Assembly: GCA_030040415.1 (NCBI GenBank)
Contig: JASHTT010000632.1
Location: 1 to 6,720, forward strand
Direction of reading: 5' to 3'
DNA from: Streptosporangiaceae bacterium
GTDB lineage: Bacteria; Actinomycetota; Actinomycetes; Streptosporangiales; Streptosporangiaceae
Length of the DNA stretch: 6,720 nucleotides
The notes below the pieces were generated by a model. It did not search any database. It had not been told where the DNA came from and worked only from the letters and a program-made list of their open reading frames with translations. A program made the translations under genes and the position numbers. Positions 1-6,311 of the stretch are shown here, in pieces (position 1 is the first letter of the stretch; the number at the start of each line of letters is the position of its first letter).

Positions 1-198
1 GCGTTCGGCCTCCGCGTGCTGGCCGACCCCCGAGTACGGGCCGAGGTCGCGGATTTCGGCAGGCGGATCGGCAGGATCCAGCCGCCGCCCGCACGTGCGC
101 TCGACTTCGAACAGGAACGGGCACAGCGCCTGCTCCGCCTGGACGACAGCCCGGCGGCGACGGGTCGGGCCAATCCCCGCAGACCAGGAGTCCGCTAG
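1..198 (+). CDS. 3' end of an unrecognised gene (5' end outside window)
   Basis: Frame 1 is open from the first base to a TAG at 196-198, giving 65 residues of the C-terminus of a longer protein. About four fifths of the third codon positions are G or C, as expected for a real gene in this genome, although the last ten codons are less biased. The visible part begins AFGLRVLADPRVRAEVADFG and is rich in Arg, Ala and acidic residues, with an amphipathic helix-like stretch (EQERAQRLLRL) and a disordered Pro/Arg-rich end. It has no membrane segment and no motif I recognise, so no function is given. It converges on the regulator ending at 238, leaving a 39-bp gap with no good terminator. A GTG at 16 is possible as an internal start, but there is no reason to prefer it because the frame is open upstream. 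Confidence 0.5.
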   Translation, partial: AFGLRVLADPRVRAEVADFGRRIGRIQPPPARALDFEQERAQRLLRLDDSPAATGRANPRRPGVR

Positions 199-237
199 CC
201 GGGCCAGGCCCAGGTCAGGACCGCGGCGGGTTCGCGC

Positions 238-822
238 TCAGCCGGCGGCCGGCGGAATGACGACGACCATGGTCAGGACCGCTTGCTCGGCGCCCTCGTT
301 AGCGTAACTGTGTGGCAGGTCGCCGGGAAACCTCACGCACTCGCCCGGGCCAAGCCGGAACCGCTTGCCCGCGACGGTGAGTGTCAGCTGGCCGGACTCC
401 ACCCAGGTCAGCTCCCGGGTGGCAGGCGCGTGGGAGTCCCCGCCGAAGGCGTCACCGGGAGCCAGCAGCCAGCGCCAGAGCTCCGCCGCCCACGGCGGCG
501 GAGTCGCCGCGATGATCGTGCCTGTCCCGCCCGCCCGGCCATGCCACAGCACACGCGCGGCATCCGGCCCGCTGACCCGCACGGTGCTCTCGTCGGTGCC
601 CTCGAGCAGCCGGGTGACCGGGACGCCGAACGCGTCGCCGACCCGGGCAAGAGTGCCCAGGCTGGGATTGGACCGGCCCTGCTCCAGCGCGACGAGGACG
701 CCCTTGCTCACGCCGGAACGTCCGGCGAGATTGTCCAGTGACCAGCCGCGCTCCGCGCGCAGCGCGGCGATCGTTCTGGCCAGCGCGCCGCTAAGGCCGT
801 CGGGCTCTGCTGCGTCCGCCAT
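238..822 (-). CDS. XRE-family transcriptional regulator with C-terminal cupin domain
   Basis: This is a 194-residue DNA-binding regulator of the XRE-cupin type. Residues about 13-72 form an HTH_3/XRE domain (IAALRAERGWSLDNLAGRSG, then VSKGVLVALEQGRSNPSLGTL), with the typical 'LEQGRSNPSLGTLARVGDAFGV' helix 3-5 pattern. Residues about 115-190 form a small cupin fold with the signatures ELTWVESGQLTLTVAGKRFRLGPGE and FPGDLPHSYANEG. The cupin probably senses a small ligand. I chose the ATG at 822 because a GGGAGGG ribosome site lies at 831-837, 9 nt upstream, and residue 1 then falls just before the conserved HTH. An in-frame ATG at 915 would add 31 basic, unconserved residues. It has no Shine-Dalgarno site but sits only about 5 nt from the predicted transcription start, so leaderless use is possible. 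The gene is divergent from the EamA transporter at 975. Proteins of this class often control themselves and the adjacent gene, so this transporter is the likely target (inference). Confidence 0.9.
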   Translation of the reverse strand: MADAAEPDGLSGALARTIAALRAERGWSLDNLAGRSGVSKGVLVALEQGRSNPSLGTLARVGDAFGVPVTRLLEGTDESTVRVSGPDAARVLWHGRAGGTGTIIAATPPPWAAELWRWLLAPGDAFGGDSHAPATRELTWVESGQLTLTVAGKRFRLGPGECVRFPGDLPHSYANEGAEQAVLTMVVVIPPAAG

Positions 823-831
823 CGCGGCCGC

Positions 832-836
832 CCTCC
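832..836 (-). promoter_or_regulatory. Ribosome binding site that decides the start of the XRE-cupin gene
   Basis: On the minus strand GGAGG (inside GGGAGGG) stands 9 nt before the ATG at 822. The competing in-frame ATG at 915 has no such site, so 822 is the preferred start. Confidence 0.75.
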
Positions 837-861
837 CAGGGCGCGAGGCCCGGTAGTCAGT

Positions 862-918
862 TCCATGATCACGGAAGATCCGGGCACGGGAGCCGACCCG
901 ATCTTCCGTGATCATGGA
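862..918. repeat. Perfect 19-bp inverted repeat with 19-nt spacer between divergent genes
   Basis: TCCATGATCACGGAAGATC at 862-880 is matched without a mismatch by its reverse complement at 900-918. The spacer is 881-899. The match nearly continues inward (cggg against cccg with a one-base bulge). The repeat lies between the regulator start (822) and the predicted divergent promoters (927-955), so it would be transcribed as the leader of the regulator mRNA and fold into a long hairpin about 40 nt before its start codon. No T-run follows either arm, so it does not look like a classic intrinsic terminator. It could be a leader hairpin controlling translation or RNA stability, a two-site operator, or a copy of a genome-wide palindromic repeat. 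Confidence 0.9.
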
Positions 919-928
919 TTGCGGTCGG

Positions 929-934
929 TATACT
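929..934 (+). promoter_or_regulatory. Candidate -10 element of the EamA transporter promoter
   Basis: TATACT at 929-934 is a near-consensus -10 box in an otherwise GC-rich genome. Initiation would fall near 941, about 34 nt before the GTG at 975. No good -35 hexamer is seen at the right distance (905-912 reads tccgtgat), so the promoter may be weak or activator-dependent. It shares its TATA core with the opposing -10 element of the regulator. Confidence 0.4.
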
Positions 935-938
935 GCAC

Positions 939-949
939 TAGTTAGACTA
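939..949. promoter_or_regulatory. Candidate operator palindrome (TAGT-tag-ACTA)
   Basis: TAGT at 939-942 and ACTA at 946-949 form an inverted repeat around a 3-nt centre. The overlapping TTAG-a-CTAA at 942-950 is also symmetric. The site is AT-rich in a GC-rich context. It lies inside the -35/-10 spacer of the minus promoter and over the predicted transcription start of the plus promoter, so one bound dimer could block both. The adjacent XRE-cupin protein is the natural candidate, but this is inference. Confidence 0.4.
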
Positions 950-974
950 ATACAATGACCGGAGCAAGAGGCTC

Positions 975-1868
975 GTGCTGATCGTATTCGCTCTTGGCGC
1001 CGCGGTGCTCTACGGCAGCGCGGACTTCCTCGGCGGCGCGGCCACCAGGCGCACAGCGCTGCTGGCGGTCCTGTTGACCAGCGGGGTCGCCGGCACGGCC
1101 GTGCTGATCCCGGTAGTGCTCGCGGTCGGCAGCCCGCTGCGATCCGGCAGTGTCCTCTGGGGACTCGCGGCCGGTGCGGTGGGCGGCGTCGGCCTGATGT
1201 TCTTCTATGCGGGACTTGCCGCCGGGCCGATGAGCGTGGTCTCGCCAGTGTCGGCCCTGGTCTCGACGGTGCTGCCGGTCGGTGTCGCGATCGCGCAGGG
1301 CGAGCGGCCGGCCGCCACCGTGTACGCCGGAGCGGTGCTGTGCCTCACCGCAACGGTGCTCGTCAGTTCCGGCTCGCCCGCCGGCGCCAGCACGGCAGCG
1401 GAGTCCGGCCCAGCGGATGCGGTCAAGAGCACATGGGAACGCTGGCGTTCGCGGGCCCGCGGTCTCGGTTACGGCGTGGCGAGCGGAGCCGCCTTCGGCA
1501 CGTTCTTCCTCTTCATCCGCAACGGTGGCGAGACCAGCGCGCTCTGGCCCGCGCTCGCGTCCCGGAGCGCGGGCCTGCTGCTCTACCTGGCCATCGCCGC
1601 GGTCGCCAGAGCCCGCCCGGTTACCTGGCGGGCTGGCTGGCCACTATTCATCACCGCGCTCGGCGCAGGGGCGCTCGACGCCGCGGCGAACGTCTGCTAC
1701 GTGCTGGCCACCCGGGCTGGACTGTATGGACCAGCCGTCGTGCTCACTGCGCTGTACCCGGGAGTTACGGTGCTGCTCGCCCGGGTGGCGCTGGGCGAGC
1801 GCATGCACCGCATCCAGCAAATTGGCCTGCTGCTCGCCGCGGTCGGTATCGCGCTGATAACCGCCTGA
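975..1868 (+). CDS. EamA/DMT-family integral membrane transporter
   Basis: This is a 297-residue, very hydrophobic protein with about ten transmembrane helices arranged as two five-helix EamA halves, the normal size and layout of the drug/metabolite transporter superfamily. Half 1 (residues 1-131) ends with the hallmark pattern SPVSALVSTVLPVGVAIAQG followed by ERPAATVYAGAVL. Half 2 (162-297) ends with ALYPGVTVLLARVALGERMH followed by a final helix. A hydrophilic loop at about 132-161, rich in Ser, Ala and charged residues, joins the halves. The opening segment VLYGSADFLGG is typical of actinobacterial members. The start is a GTG at 975, with GGAG at 961-964 ten bases upstream. The upstream ATG at 955 is out of frame. 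The protein probably exports or imports a small metabolite or toxic compound, but the substrate cannot be read from sequence. It is divergent from the XRE-cupin regulator and probably under its control. Confidence 0.9.
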   Translation: MLIVFALGAAVLYGSADFLGGAATRRTALLAVLLTSGVAGTAVLIPVVLAVGSPLRSGSVLWGLAAGAVGGVGLMFFYAGLAAGPMSVVSPVSALVSTVLPVGVAIAQGERPAATVYAGAVLCLTATVLVSSGSPAGASTAAESGPADAVKSTWERWRSRARGLGYGVASGAAFGTFFLFIRNGGETSALWPALASRSAGLLLYLAIAAVARARPVTWRAGWPLFITALGAGALDAAANVCYVLATRAGLYGPAVVLTALYPGVTVLLARVALGERMHRIQQIGLLLAAVGIALITA

Positions 1869-1917
1869 CCCTGCTAGCCCTGACGATGACCCCTGACCCG
1901 TCCGCGCGAACGCGTTG

Positions 1918-2535
1918 TCAGCTGGCCTGGCCGCGGAAGTAAGCGGCCGGGGTGACTCCCGTCTCCCGGCGGAACGCGGCCACGAAGGCGCTGTCGGACT
2001 CGTAGCCGACGTGCCGCGCCACATTCCCCACCGGCTCGCCGTCGGCGAGCGCCACCAGTGCGGCGTGCAGTCGCAGCAGCGTCCGCCACCGGCCGAAGCT
2101 GATCCCGGTGTCAGAGAGGAAGGCCCGGGCCAGGGTCCGCTCGCTGGCACCGACCGCGTGGCCCCACTCGGCGAGCGTCCGGCCATCTGCCGGGGCGAGA
2201 TACAGCGCATCGGCGACGTGCCTGGCCCGGTCGTCAGCCGGCATCCGCACCTCGATCGTGGTCATCGCGACCGGCTCCAGGAGATCCACGAGAACCGCCT
2301 CGGCGTGCGAGCGCCGCTCCGCGGCAAGGTCGGTGCTTTCGAGGTAGCCGATCAACTCGGCCAGAAGAGGGCTGGCTGAGACCGGAGTCGGCTCTGCCCA
2401 GTCGATGGGGCACAGCGCCGGGCGCACGTACGCCGAGCGCATGGTCGCGGCCCCGGCCGACAAGGTCTCGTGCCGGATTCCGGCCGGGATCCAGAGCGCA
2501 CGGGTCGTCGGCAGCACCCATGTCGCCGCTTCCGT
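1918..2535 (-). pseudogene. AraC-family regulator, 5'-truncated
   Basis: This is the C-terminal 205 residues of an AraC-type regulator with an N-terminal cupin. Recognisable sequence starts at TEAATWVLPTTRALWIPAGI, the second half of the cupin sheet, and continues through a linker to the DNA-binding domain. HTH 1 is at about 119-141 of the fragment (TLAEWGHAVGASERTLARAF). HTH 2 is at about 168-195 and includes VARHVGYESDSAFVAAFRRE, followed by TGVTPAAYF, a clean family-typical end before the TGA. Family members carry roughly 40-60 further residues, including the His-rich first cupin strands, and these are absent. The frame stays open to an ATG at 2661, but those 42 extra residues (Arg/Gln-rich) are the antisense of the TauE remnant, have no homology feel, and the ATG has no ribosome site. 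The body itself has no stop or frameshift, so the loss looks recent. Possible alternatives are an assembly join or expression from an unseen start. Confidence 0.75.
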
Positions 2536-2988
2536 CTGATGATCGTGCTGCTGCTGTTCTTGTACCCGACGATCAGCGCGAATCGGCTGGTCGGCACCGA
2601 CCTGACGCAGGCTGTGCCGCTGACGCTGGCGGCCGCGGCTGGCGCGCTGATCTTCGGCCATGTCGAGTTCGGCGTCACGGCGTCGATAGTGATCGGCAGC
2701 GTGCCAGCGGTGCTCGTCGGCTCGTTGCTGTCGTCGCGTGCCCCGGACCGGCTCCTCCGGCCCGTCATTACCTTCGTGATCTTTGCCTCCGGCCTCAAGT
2801 ACGCAGGCGTCGGGACCACGGCGCTGGGCTGGACGCTGGCGGCCGTGCTGCTGGCCGCGGCGATCGTGTGGCTGGCGGTGGCCCGCCCCTGGCGCAACCG
2901 GGCTGCGGAGCAGCTAACCGAAGACGGATCGGTGCCGGTGCACGGTGTGCAGGATGCCGATCGCGATCATGTCGGCAAAAATCGCTGA
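2536..2988 (+). pseudogene. TauE/SafE-family permease, 5'-truncated (C-terminal half only)
   Basis: This is 150 codons of the second half of a TauE/SafE (sulfite exporter-like) membrane protein. The match begins at LMIVLLLFLYPTISANRLVG and continues TDLTQAVPLT, then GHVEFGVTASIVIGSVPAVL and LLSSRAPDRLLRPVITFVIF, ending with a last helix and ARPWR at about residue 120. Four hydrophobic helices remain. Full-length proteins are usually about 250-300 residues with a similar first half, which is missing. In-frame sequence before 2536 is antisense to the AraC gene. The ATG at 2539 has no ribosome site, so translation is unlikely. After ARPWR about 30 polar residues run to a TGA at 2986-2988, and most of these are antisense to the end of rodA, overlapping it by 75 bp. 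Half-size SafE-like units exist in some families, so a functional half protein is not excluded, but the lack of any start signal argues against it. Confidence 0.7.
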
Positions 2989-4209
2989 CCCACCGTAGGA
3001 CACGAACGGCAGCGGCAGGCCGGTCACCGGCATGAGCCCGATGGTCATGCCGATGTTGATGAAGCTCTGGACACCGAACCAGACGGCGATCCCCGCCGCG
3101 ACCAGCATGCCGAACTGGTCGTCTGCCTTCGCGGCGATGCGCAGCGCGCGGAACAGCATGACGCCGAGCAGGAAGATGATGATCATGCAGCCGGCGAAGC
3201 CGAGCTCCTCACCGGCCACCGCGAAGATGAAGTCCGTGTGCTGCTCGGGCACGAAGTTCCCGGCCACGAGCGGGCCGTGGAACAGGCCCTTGCCGAGCAA
3301 GCCGCCCGAGCCGATGAGGATCTTGGCCTGGTAGGCGCTGTAGCCAGTGCCGCGCGGGTCCTGCTCAGGGTGCACGAACGAGGTGAGCCGGCTGATCTGG
3401 TAGGCCTTCAGCAGGTGCACCTTGGCGCCCGCGTAGATGGCAAACGCACCCGCGCCGGCGAACAGCACGAGCCAGCGCAGCCGGATACCCGACAGCGCGA
3501 TCATCGCGACCAGCAGCGCGACAAGCAGCACGGCGACGCCGAGATCGGGCTGCTTCACCACCAGGGCCAGCGGGATGGCCGCGATCGCGAGAGTCTTGGC
3601 CACCGCGCGCAGCCGCGGCCTGTCGTCGCCCTGGCGTATCTCCGACAGGAACATCGCGCTCATCAGGATGATCGCGAGCTTGGCGTACTCCGACGGCTCT
3701 ATCTGCAGGCCAGCAGGCAAGTCGATCCAGGATTTGGCGCCGTTGACGGTGCGCCCGAGCGGGGTCAGCACGGCCAGCAATCCCAGGATGGAAGCCACCA
3801 GCACGAACGGCGACAGCATTTTGATCTGGCGGTAGTCGAGCATGCTGACCGCGCACATGATGGCGAGCCCGACCGCGAGCCAGATGAGCTGCCGTTCCAG
3901 GTAGTACTTCGAGGACGCGGCCCAGACCAGCAGGCTGCCCAGCAGGCCGAGTGCGAGGACAGCGGACAGCAAGATCCAGTCGAGCTGCCGCAGCGGACTG
4001 CCGGCCCCGAAGGTGGCGTGCAGCGCGCCGCGGATCCTGCGCTTGCGACGTCCGCCGCCAAGGTCGGGTCCGCTGCCGAAGCCAATCCTGCGCGCACTTC
4101 CGCCGCCACCGAGCCGCACCGGCTGAAGGCTCCGGTACTGCGGTCCGATGGGCCGCCCGGTAGTCTGGCCCGGCCTGCGGACCAGATCAGTGCCGCGCCA
4201 GTTCGTCAC
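2914..4209 (-). CDS. rodA: RodA, SEDS-family peptidoglycan glycosyltransferase
   Basis: This 431-residue SEDS protein polymerises lipid II into glycan strands in the cytoplasmic membrane, working with a class B PBP. About ten transmembrane helices follow a 70-residue Gly/Arg-rich cytoplasmic N-terminus (for example GGGRRKRRIR at 51-60). Family signatures are present: GRTVNGAKSWIDLPAGLQIE then PSEYAK (to 177), KQPDLG (219-224), NFVPEQHTDFIFAVAGEELG (318-337) and GLPLPFVSYGGS (397-408). Asp326 in TDFIFA corresponds to the essential Asp of characterised RodA proteins. The short C-terminus HTVHRHRSVFG is complete. The GTG start at 4209 overlaps the mrdA stop as GTGA, and GGGAGGGGG at 4219-4227 is a strong ribosome site, so translation is probably coupled to mrdA. 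RodA rather than FtsW is favoured by the direct pairing with PBP2 and by the ending soon after the YGGS loop. In Streptomyces the equivalent gene is called sfr. Confidence 0.93.
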   Translation of the reverse strand: MTNWRGTDLVRRPGQTTGRPIGPQYRSLQPVRLGGGGSARRIGFGSGPDLGGGRRKRRIRGALHATFGAGSPLRQLDWILLSAVLALGLLGSLLVWAASSKYYLERQLIWLAVGLAIMCAVSMLDYRQIKMLSPFVLVASILGLLAVLTPLGRTVNGAKSWIDLPAGLQIEPSEYAKLAIILMSAMFLSEIRQGDDRPRLRAVAKTLAIAAIPLALVVKQPDLGVAVLLVALLVAMIALSGIRLRWLVLFAGAGAFAIYAGAKVHLLKAYQISRLTSFVHPEQDPRGTGYSAYQAKILIGSGGLLGKGLFHGPLVAGNFVPEQHTDFIFAVAGEELGFAGCMIIIFLLGVMLFRALRIAAKADDQFGMLVAAGIAVWFGVQSFINIGMTIGLMPVTGLPLPFVSYGGSAIFADMIAIGILHTVHRHRSVFG

Positions 4210-6311
4210 CCGCTCTTGCCCCCTCCCGGCGCCGGGCTAGTGCTCGGCTTGGCGCTGGCAGTCGGCACGACGACGCCCTCGCCGTTGATGCGCGGTGGCG
4301 CCGGCAGCGACCCCTTCGGCAGGTCAGCCGTGTGCCCTTCCAGCCCGAACAGTGCGTCCCAGATCTTCCTGACGGCCGGAGCGGAAACCTCGGCACCGTA
4401 ACCGGCACCAGGGATCATCACGACGGCCACGTACTTGGGATCGTTGCACGGGGCGAACGAGGCGAAGACCGACGTCGCCTGGCTGCCCGCCACCTGCGCG
4501 GTCCCGGTCTTGCCGGCCACGCATACCTGGCCGAGCGGGAATCCGCCGAACGTGCTGGCCGCCGTGCCCGAGGTGACCACGCCCTGCAGCGCGGTGCGGA
4601 TGTAGGCCAGCGTGCTGGACGAGGCCGGCAGGTGCCCGGACACCGGCGGCGTGATCTTCTCAACTACCTTGCCCGTCGGGCTGATCAGCTCCTCGCCGAT
4701 CCGCGGGCTGTACAGCGTGCCGCCGTTGGCCAGTGCCGCGTACGCGTCGGCAAGTTGCAGTGGCGTCACGGCGATGTAGCCCTGGCCGATCGATGCGATG
4801 ACCGCCTGCCCAGGCTCCCAGACGTTCCCCGTCGAGCAGTCGTCCCACTCGATCTGCTGCACGTAACTGCCGAACTCCTTGCCGTACTTGCACCAGTCCT
4901 GGCCGGTGTGCGCGTTGTCCTTCCAGAAGTAGTACAGCCACTCCCGCGTCGGTACCGTGCCGATGTACTCCCCCGGCAGGTCGATGCCAGTGGGCTTGCC
5001 GAAACCCCAGTCCATCTCGATCTTCTGCTCGAACTGGATCGGAAAACTCGGGCTGGTCACGTCGTCGTACTTGCGGTTGTCGGTCAGCCAGATGTCGTAG
5101 CCCATGTTGTAGAAGACCGTGTCGCAGGACTCGATAAGCGCTTCCGACAGCGAGATCTCCCCGCCGTTACCGAAGTCGTTGTTGAACACGTGTCCGTCGA
5201 TGTCCACCGAGCCGGGGCAGTCGTAGCTCCCGTACAGCGGCATGCCGTCCCGGATGCCCGCGGTCAGCGTGGTGACCTTGAACGTCGACCCAGGGTGGTA
5301 AGCGCCCTGCGTGGCCCGCTCGAGGATCGGCTCGCCATCGGCGGTGCCGAACAGCCGGTTGAACTCCTTCTCCGAGATCCCGCCGGTCCACACGCTCGGG
5401 TCATAGGTGGGATAGCTCGCCATGGCGACAACCCGGCCCGTGGTGGTCATCACGACGGCCGCACCGGAGTTCACGCCGGGCTCACCCGACGCCTGGGCCT
5501 GCAGGATCGCGTTTTGAAGGATGTTCTCGGTGTCGACCTGCAGCTTGGAGTTGATGCTGGTGACCAGGTCGTCGCCGGCCACCGGCTTGGTGTCCTTGAT
5601 CGTGCTGGTCACCTGGCCCGCCGCGTTCACGGCCACCTCATCGATGCCCGAGGTGCCGCGCAGCTGCTTGTCGTACTCGGCCTCCAGGCCCGACTGGCCG
5701 ATCAGGTCGTCGCTCGCGAAGCCGGTGACGGGCACGTGCAGCTGCTTGACCTCCTGCGCCGTGATGGGCTGCAGGTAGCCGAGCATCTGGGCGGCGGCGG
5801 TGCCGATCGGCTGGGAGTAACCGACGACCGCCCTGGTCTGCGCCGTGACCCCGGGGAATTCCGCCTTGTTCTGCAGGATCTGCAGCGCGACCTGGTCTGA
5901 CACGTCGAGCGCCACGGGGATCGGCTGATACGGCGATCCGGGCCAGCACGGCTGGCCGACACCCACAGTGCAGATCCGGACCTTGTCAAGGAGCGTCTTG
6001 TAGCTGATCTTGAGCACCTTGGCCAGCCTCGTCAGCTCCGCAGCGGGGTTCGCCTGCTGGTTCACCGTTGCCATGTTGACGGCAACTTCCAGCTCGGAGG
6101 TGTTCGAGACCATCGGCTGGCCGAGATCGTCCAGAATCTCGCCGCGCACGGACGGCTCGACGATCGACCTGATCCGGTCCTGCGCGGCCAGCGACACGTA
6201 CGTGCCGCGCGTCCGGACCTGCAGGTACCAGAGCCGGCCGCCAAGTACCGACAACAGCACCGCGATCACCACGCAGACGCTGATCAGCCGCCGCTTCGAT
6301 GCGGGAATCAT
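4206..6311 (-). CDS. mrdA: Penicillin-binding protein 2, class B transpeptidase of the elongation machinery
   Basis: This 701-residue membrane-anchored D,D-transpeptidase cross-links peptidoglycan on the outer face of the membrane, as partner of RodA. A signal anchor spans residues 9-30 (LISVCVVIAVLLSVLGGRLWYLQV). The PBP dimerisation domain follows (about 35-245, with EPSVRGEILDDLGQPMVSN). The transpeptidase domain spans about 270-655 and has all three motifs: SxxK at Ser342-Lys345 (HPGSTFKVTT), SxD at Ser395-Asp397 (ESCDTVFYN, the form found in PBP2) and KTG at 601-603 (AGKTGTAQV). A disordered Pro/Ser/Thr/Gly tail ends the protein. Cys pairs 114/122 and 473/491 could form disulfides outside the cell. 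The ATG at 6311 is chosen because GGAGG lies 6 nt upstream at 6318-6322. The ATG at 6344 would add 11 residues but has a poor ribosome site. The start overlaps the preceding frame's stop (ATGA) and the stop overlaps rodA (GTGA), consistent with one operon. Confidence 0.93.
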   Translation of the reverse strand: MIPASKRRLISVCVVIAVLLSVLGGRLWYLQVRTRGTYVSLAAQDRIRSIVEPSVRGEILDDLGQPMVSNTSELEVAVNMATVNQQANPAAELTRLAKVLKISYKTLLDKVRICTVGVGQPCWPGSPYQPIPVALDVSDQVALQILQNKAEFPGVTAQTRAVVGYSQPIGTAAAQMLGYLQPITAQEVKQLHVPVTGFASDDLIGQSGLEAEYDKQLRGTSGIDEVAVNAAGQVTSTIKDTKPVAGDDLVTSINSKLQVDTENILQNAILQAQASGEPGVNSGAAVVMTTTGRVVAMASYPTYDPSVWTGGISEKEFNRLFGTADGEPILERATQGAYHPGSTFKVTTLTAGIRDGMPLYGSYDCPGSVDIDGHVFNNDFGNGGEISLSEALIESCDTVFYNMGYDIWLTDNRKYDDVTSPSFPIQFEQKIEMDWGFGKPTGIDLPGEYIGTVPTREWLYYFWKDNAHTGQDWCKYGKEFGSYVQQIEWDDCSTGNVWEPGQAVIASIGQGYIAVTPLQLADAYAALANGGTLYSPRIGEELISPTGKVVEKITPPVSGHLPASSSTLAYIRTALQGVVTSGTAASTFGGFPLGQVCVAGKTGTAQVAGSQATSVFASFAPCNDPKYVAVVMIPGAGYGAEVSAPAVRKIWDALFGLEGHTADLPKGSLPAPPRINGEGVVVPTASAKPSTSPAPGGGKSG

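Larger units (their letters stand above)
927..955 (-). promoter_or_regulatory. Candidate promoter of the XRE-cupin regulator
   Basis: On the minus strand TTGTAT (955-950) is followed after exactly 17 nt by TATACC (932-927), an acceptable sigma-70-type -35/-10 pair. Transcription would begin near 920, so the long inverted repeat becomes the 5' leader. The assignment comes from sequence pattern alone. Confidence 0.45.

Noticed and set aside
201..211. GGGCCAGGCCC as a terminator hairpin between convergent genes
   Set aside because: The stem is only 4-5 bp with almost no loop and no T-run on either side, within chance expectation at this GC content.
872..880. CGGAAGATC of the inverted repeat recurring near 6466-6474 as a dispersed element
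   Set aside because: Only nine bases are shared and there is no paired arm at the second site, so it is most likely coincidence.
1929..1948. GGCCGC / GCGGCC inverted repeat as a terminator for the AraC or EamA gene
   Set aside because: The 6-bp stem lies inside the AraC coding sequence, has no T-run, and such GC-only stems are common here.
1644..2210. A 188-codon minus-strand frame spanning the EamA and AraC ends
   Set aside because: It is a shadow frame: its bases are explained by the EamA gene on the plus strand and the AraC remnant in another minus frame.
2536..2661. N-terminal part of the AraC frame from an ATG at 2661
   Set aside because: This segment is the exact antisense of the TauE remnant, is Arg/Gln-rich, has no ribosome site and does not resemble the cupin N-terminus of the family.
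3238..4401. A 387-codon open frame on the + strand
   Set aside because: It is antisense to rodA and the mrdA end, with a His/Gln/Arg-rich product typical of a reversed membrane-protein gene. No ribosome site or motif supports it.
4332..5900. A 522-codon open frame on the + strand
   Set aside because: It is antisense to mrdA in every base. Long antisense frames are expected in GC-rich genes, and its product is Arg/Val/Leu-biased with no domain, while the mrdA frame has all transpeptidase motifs.
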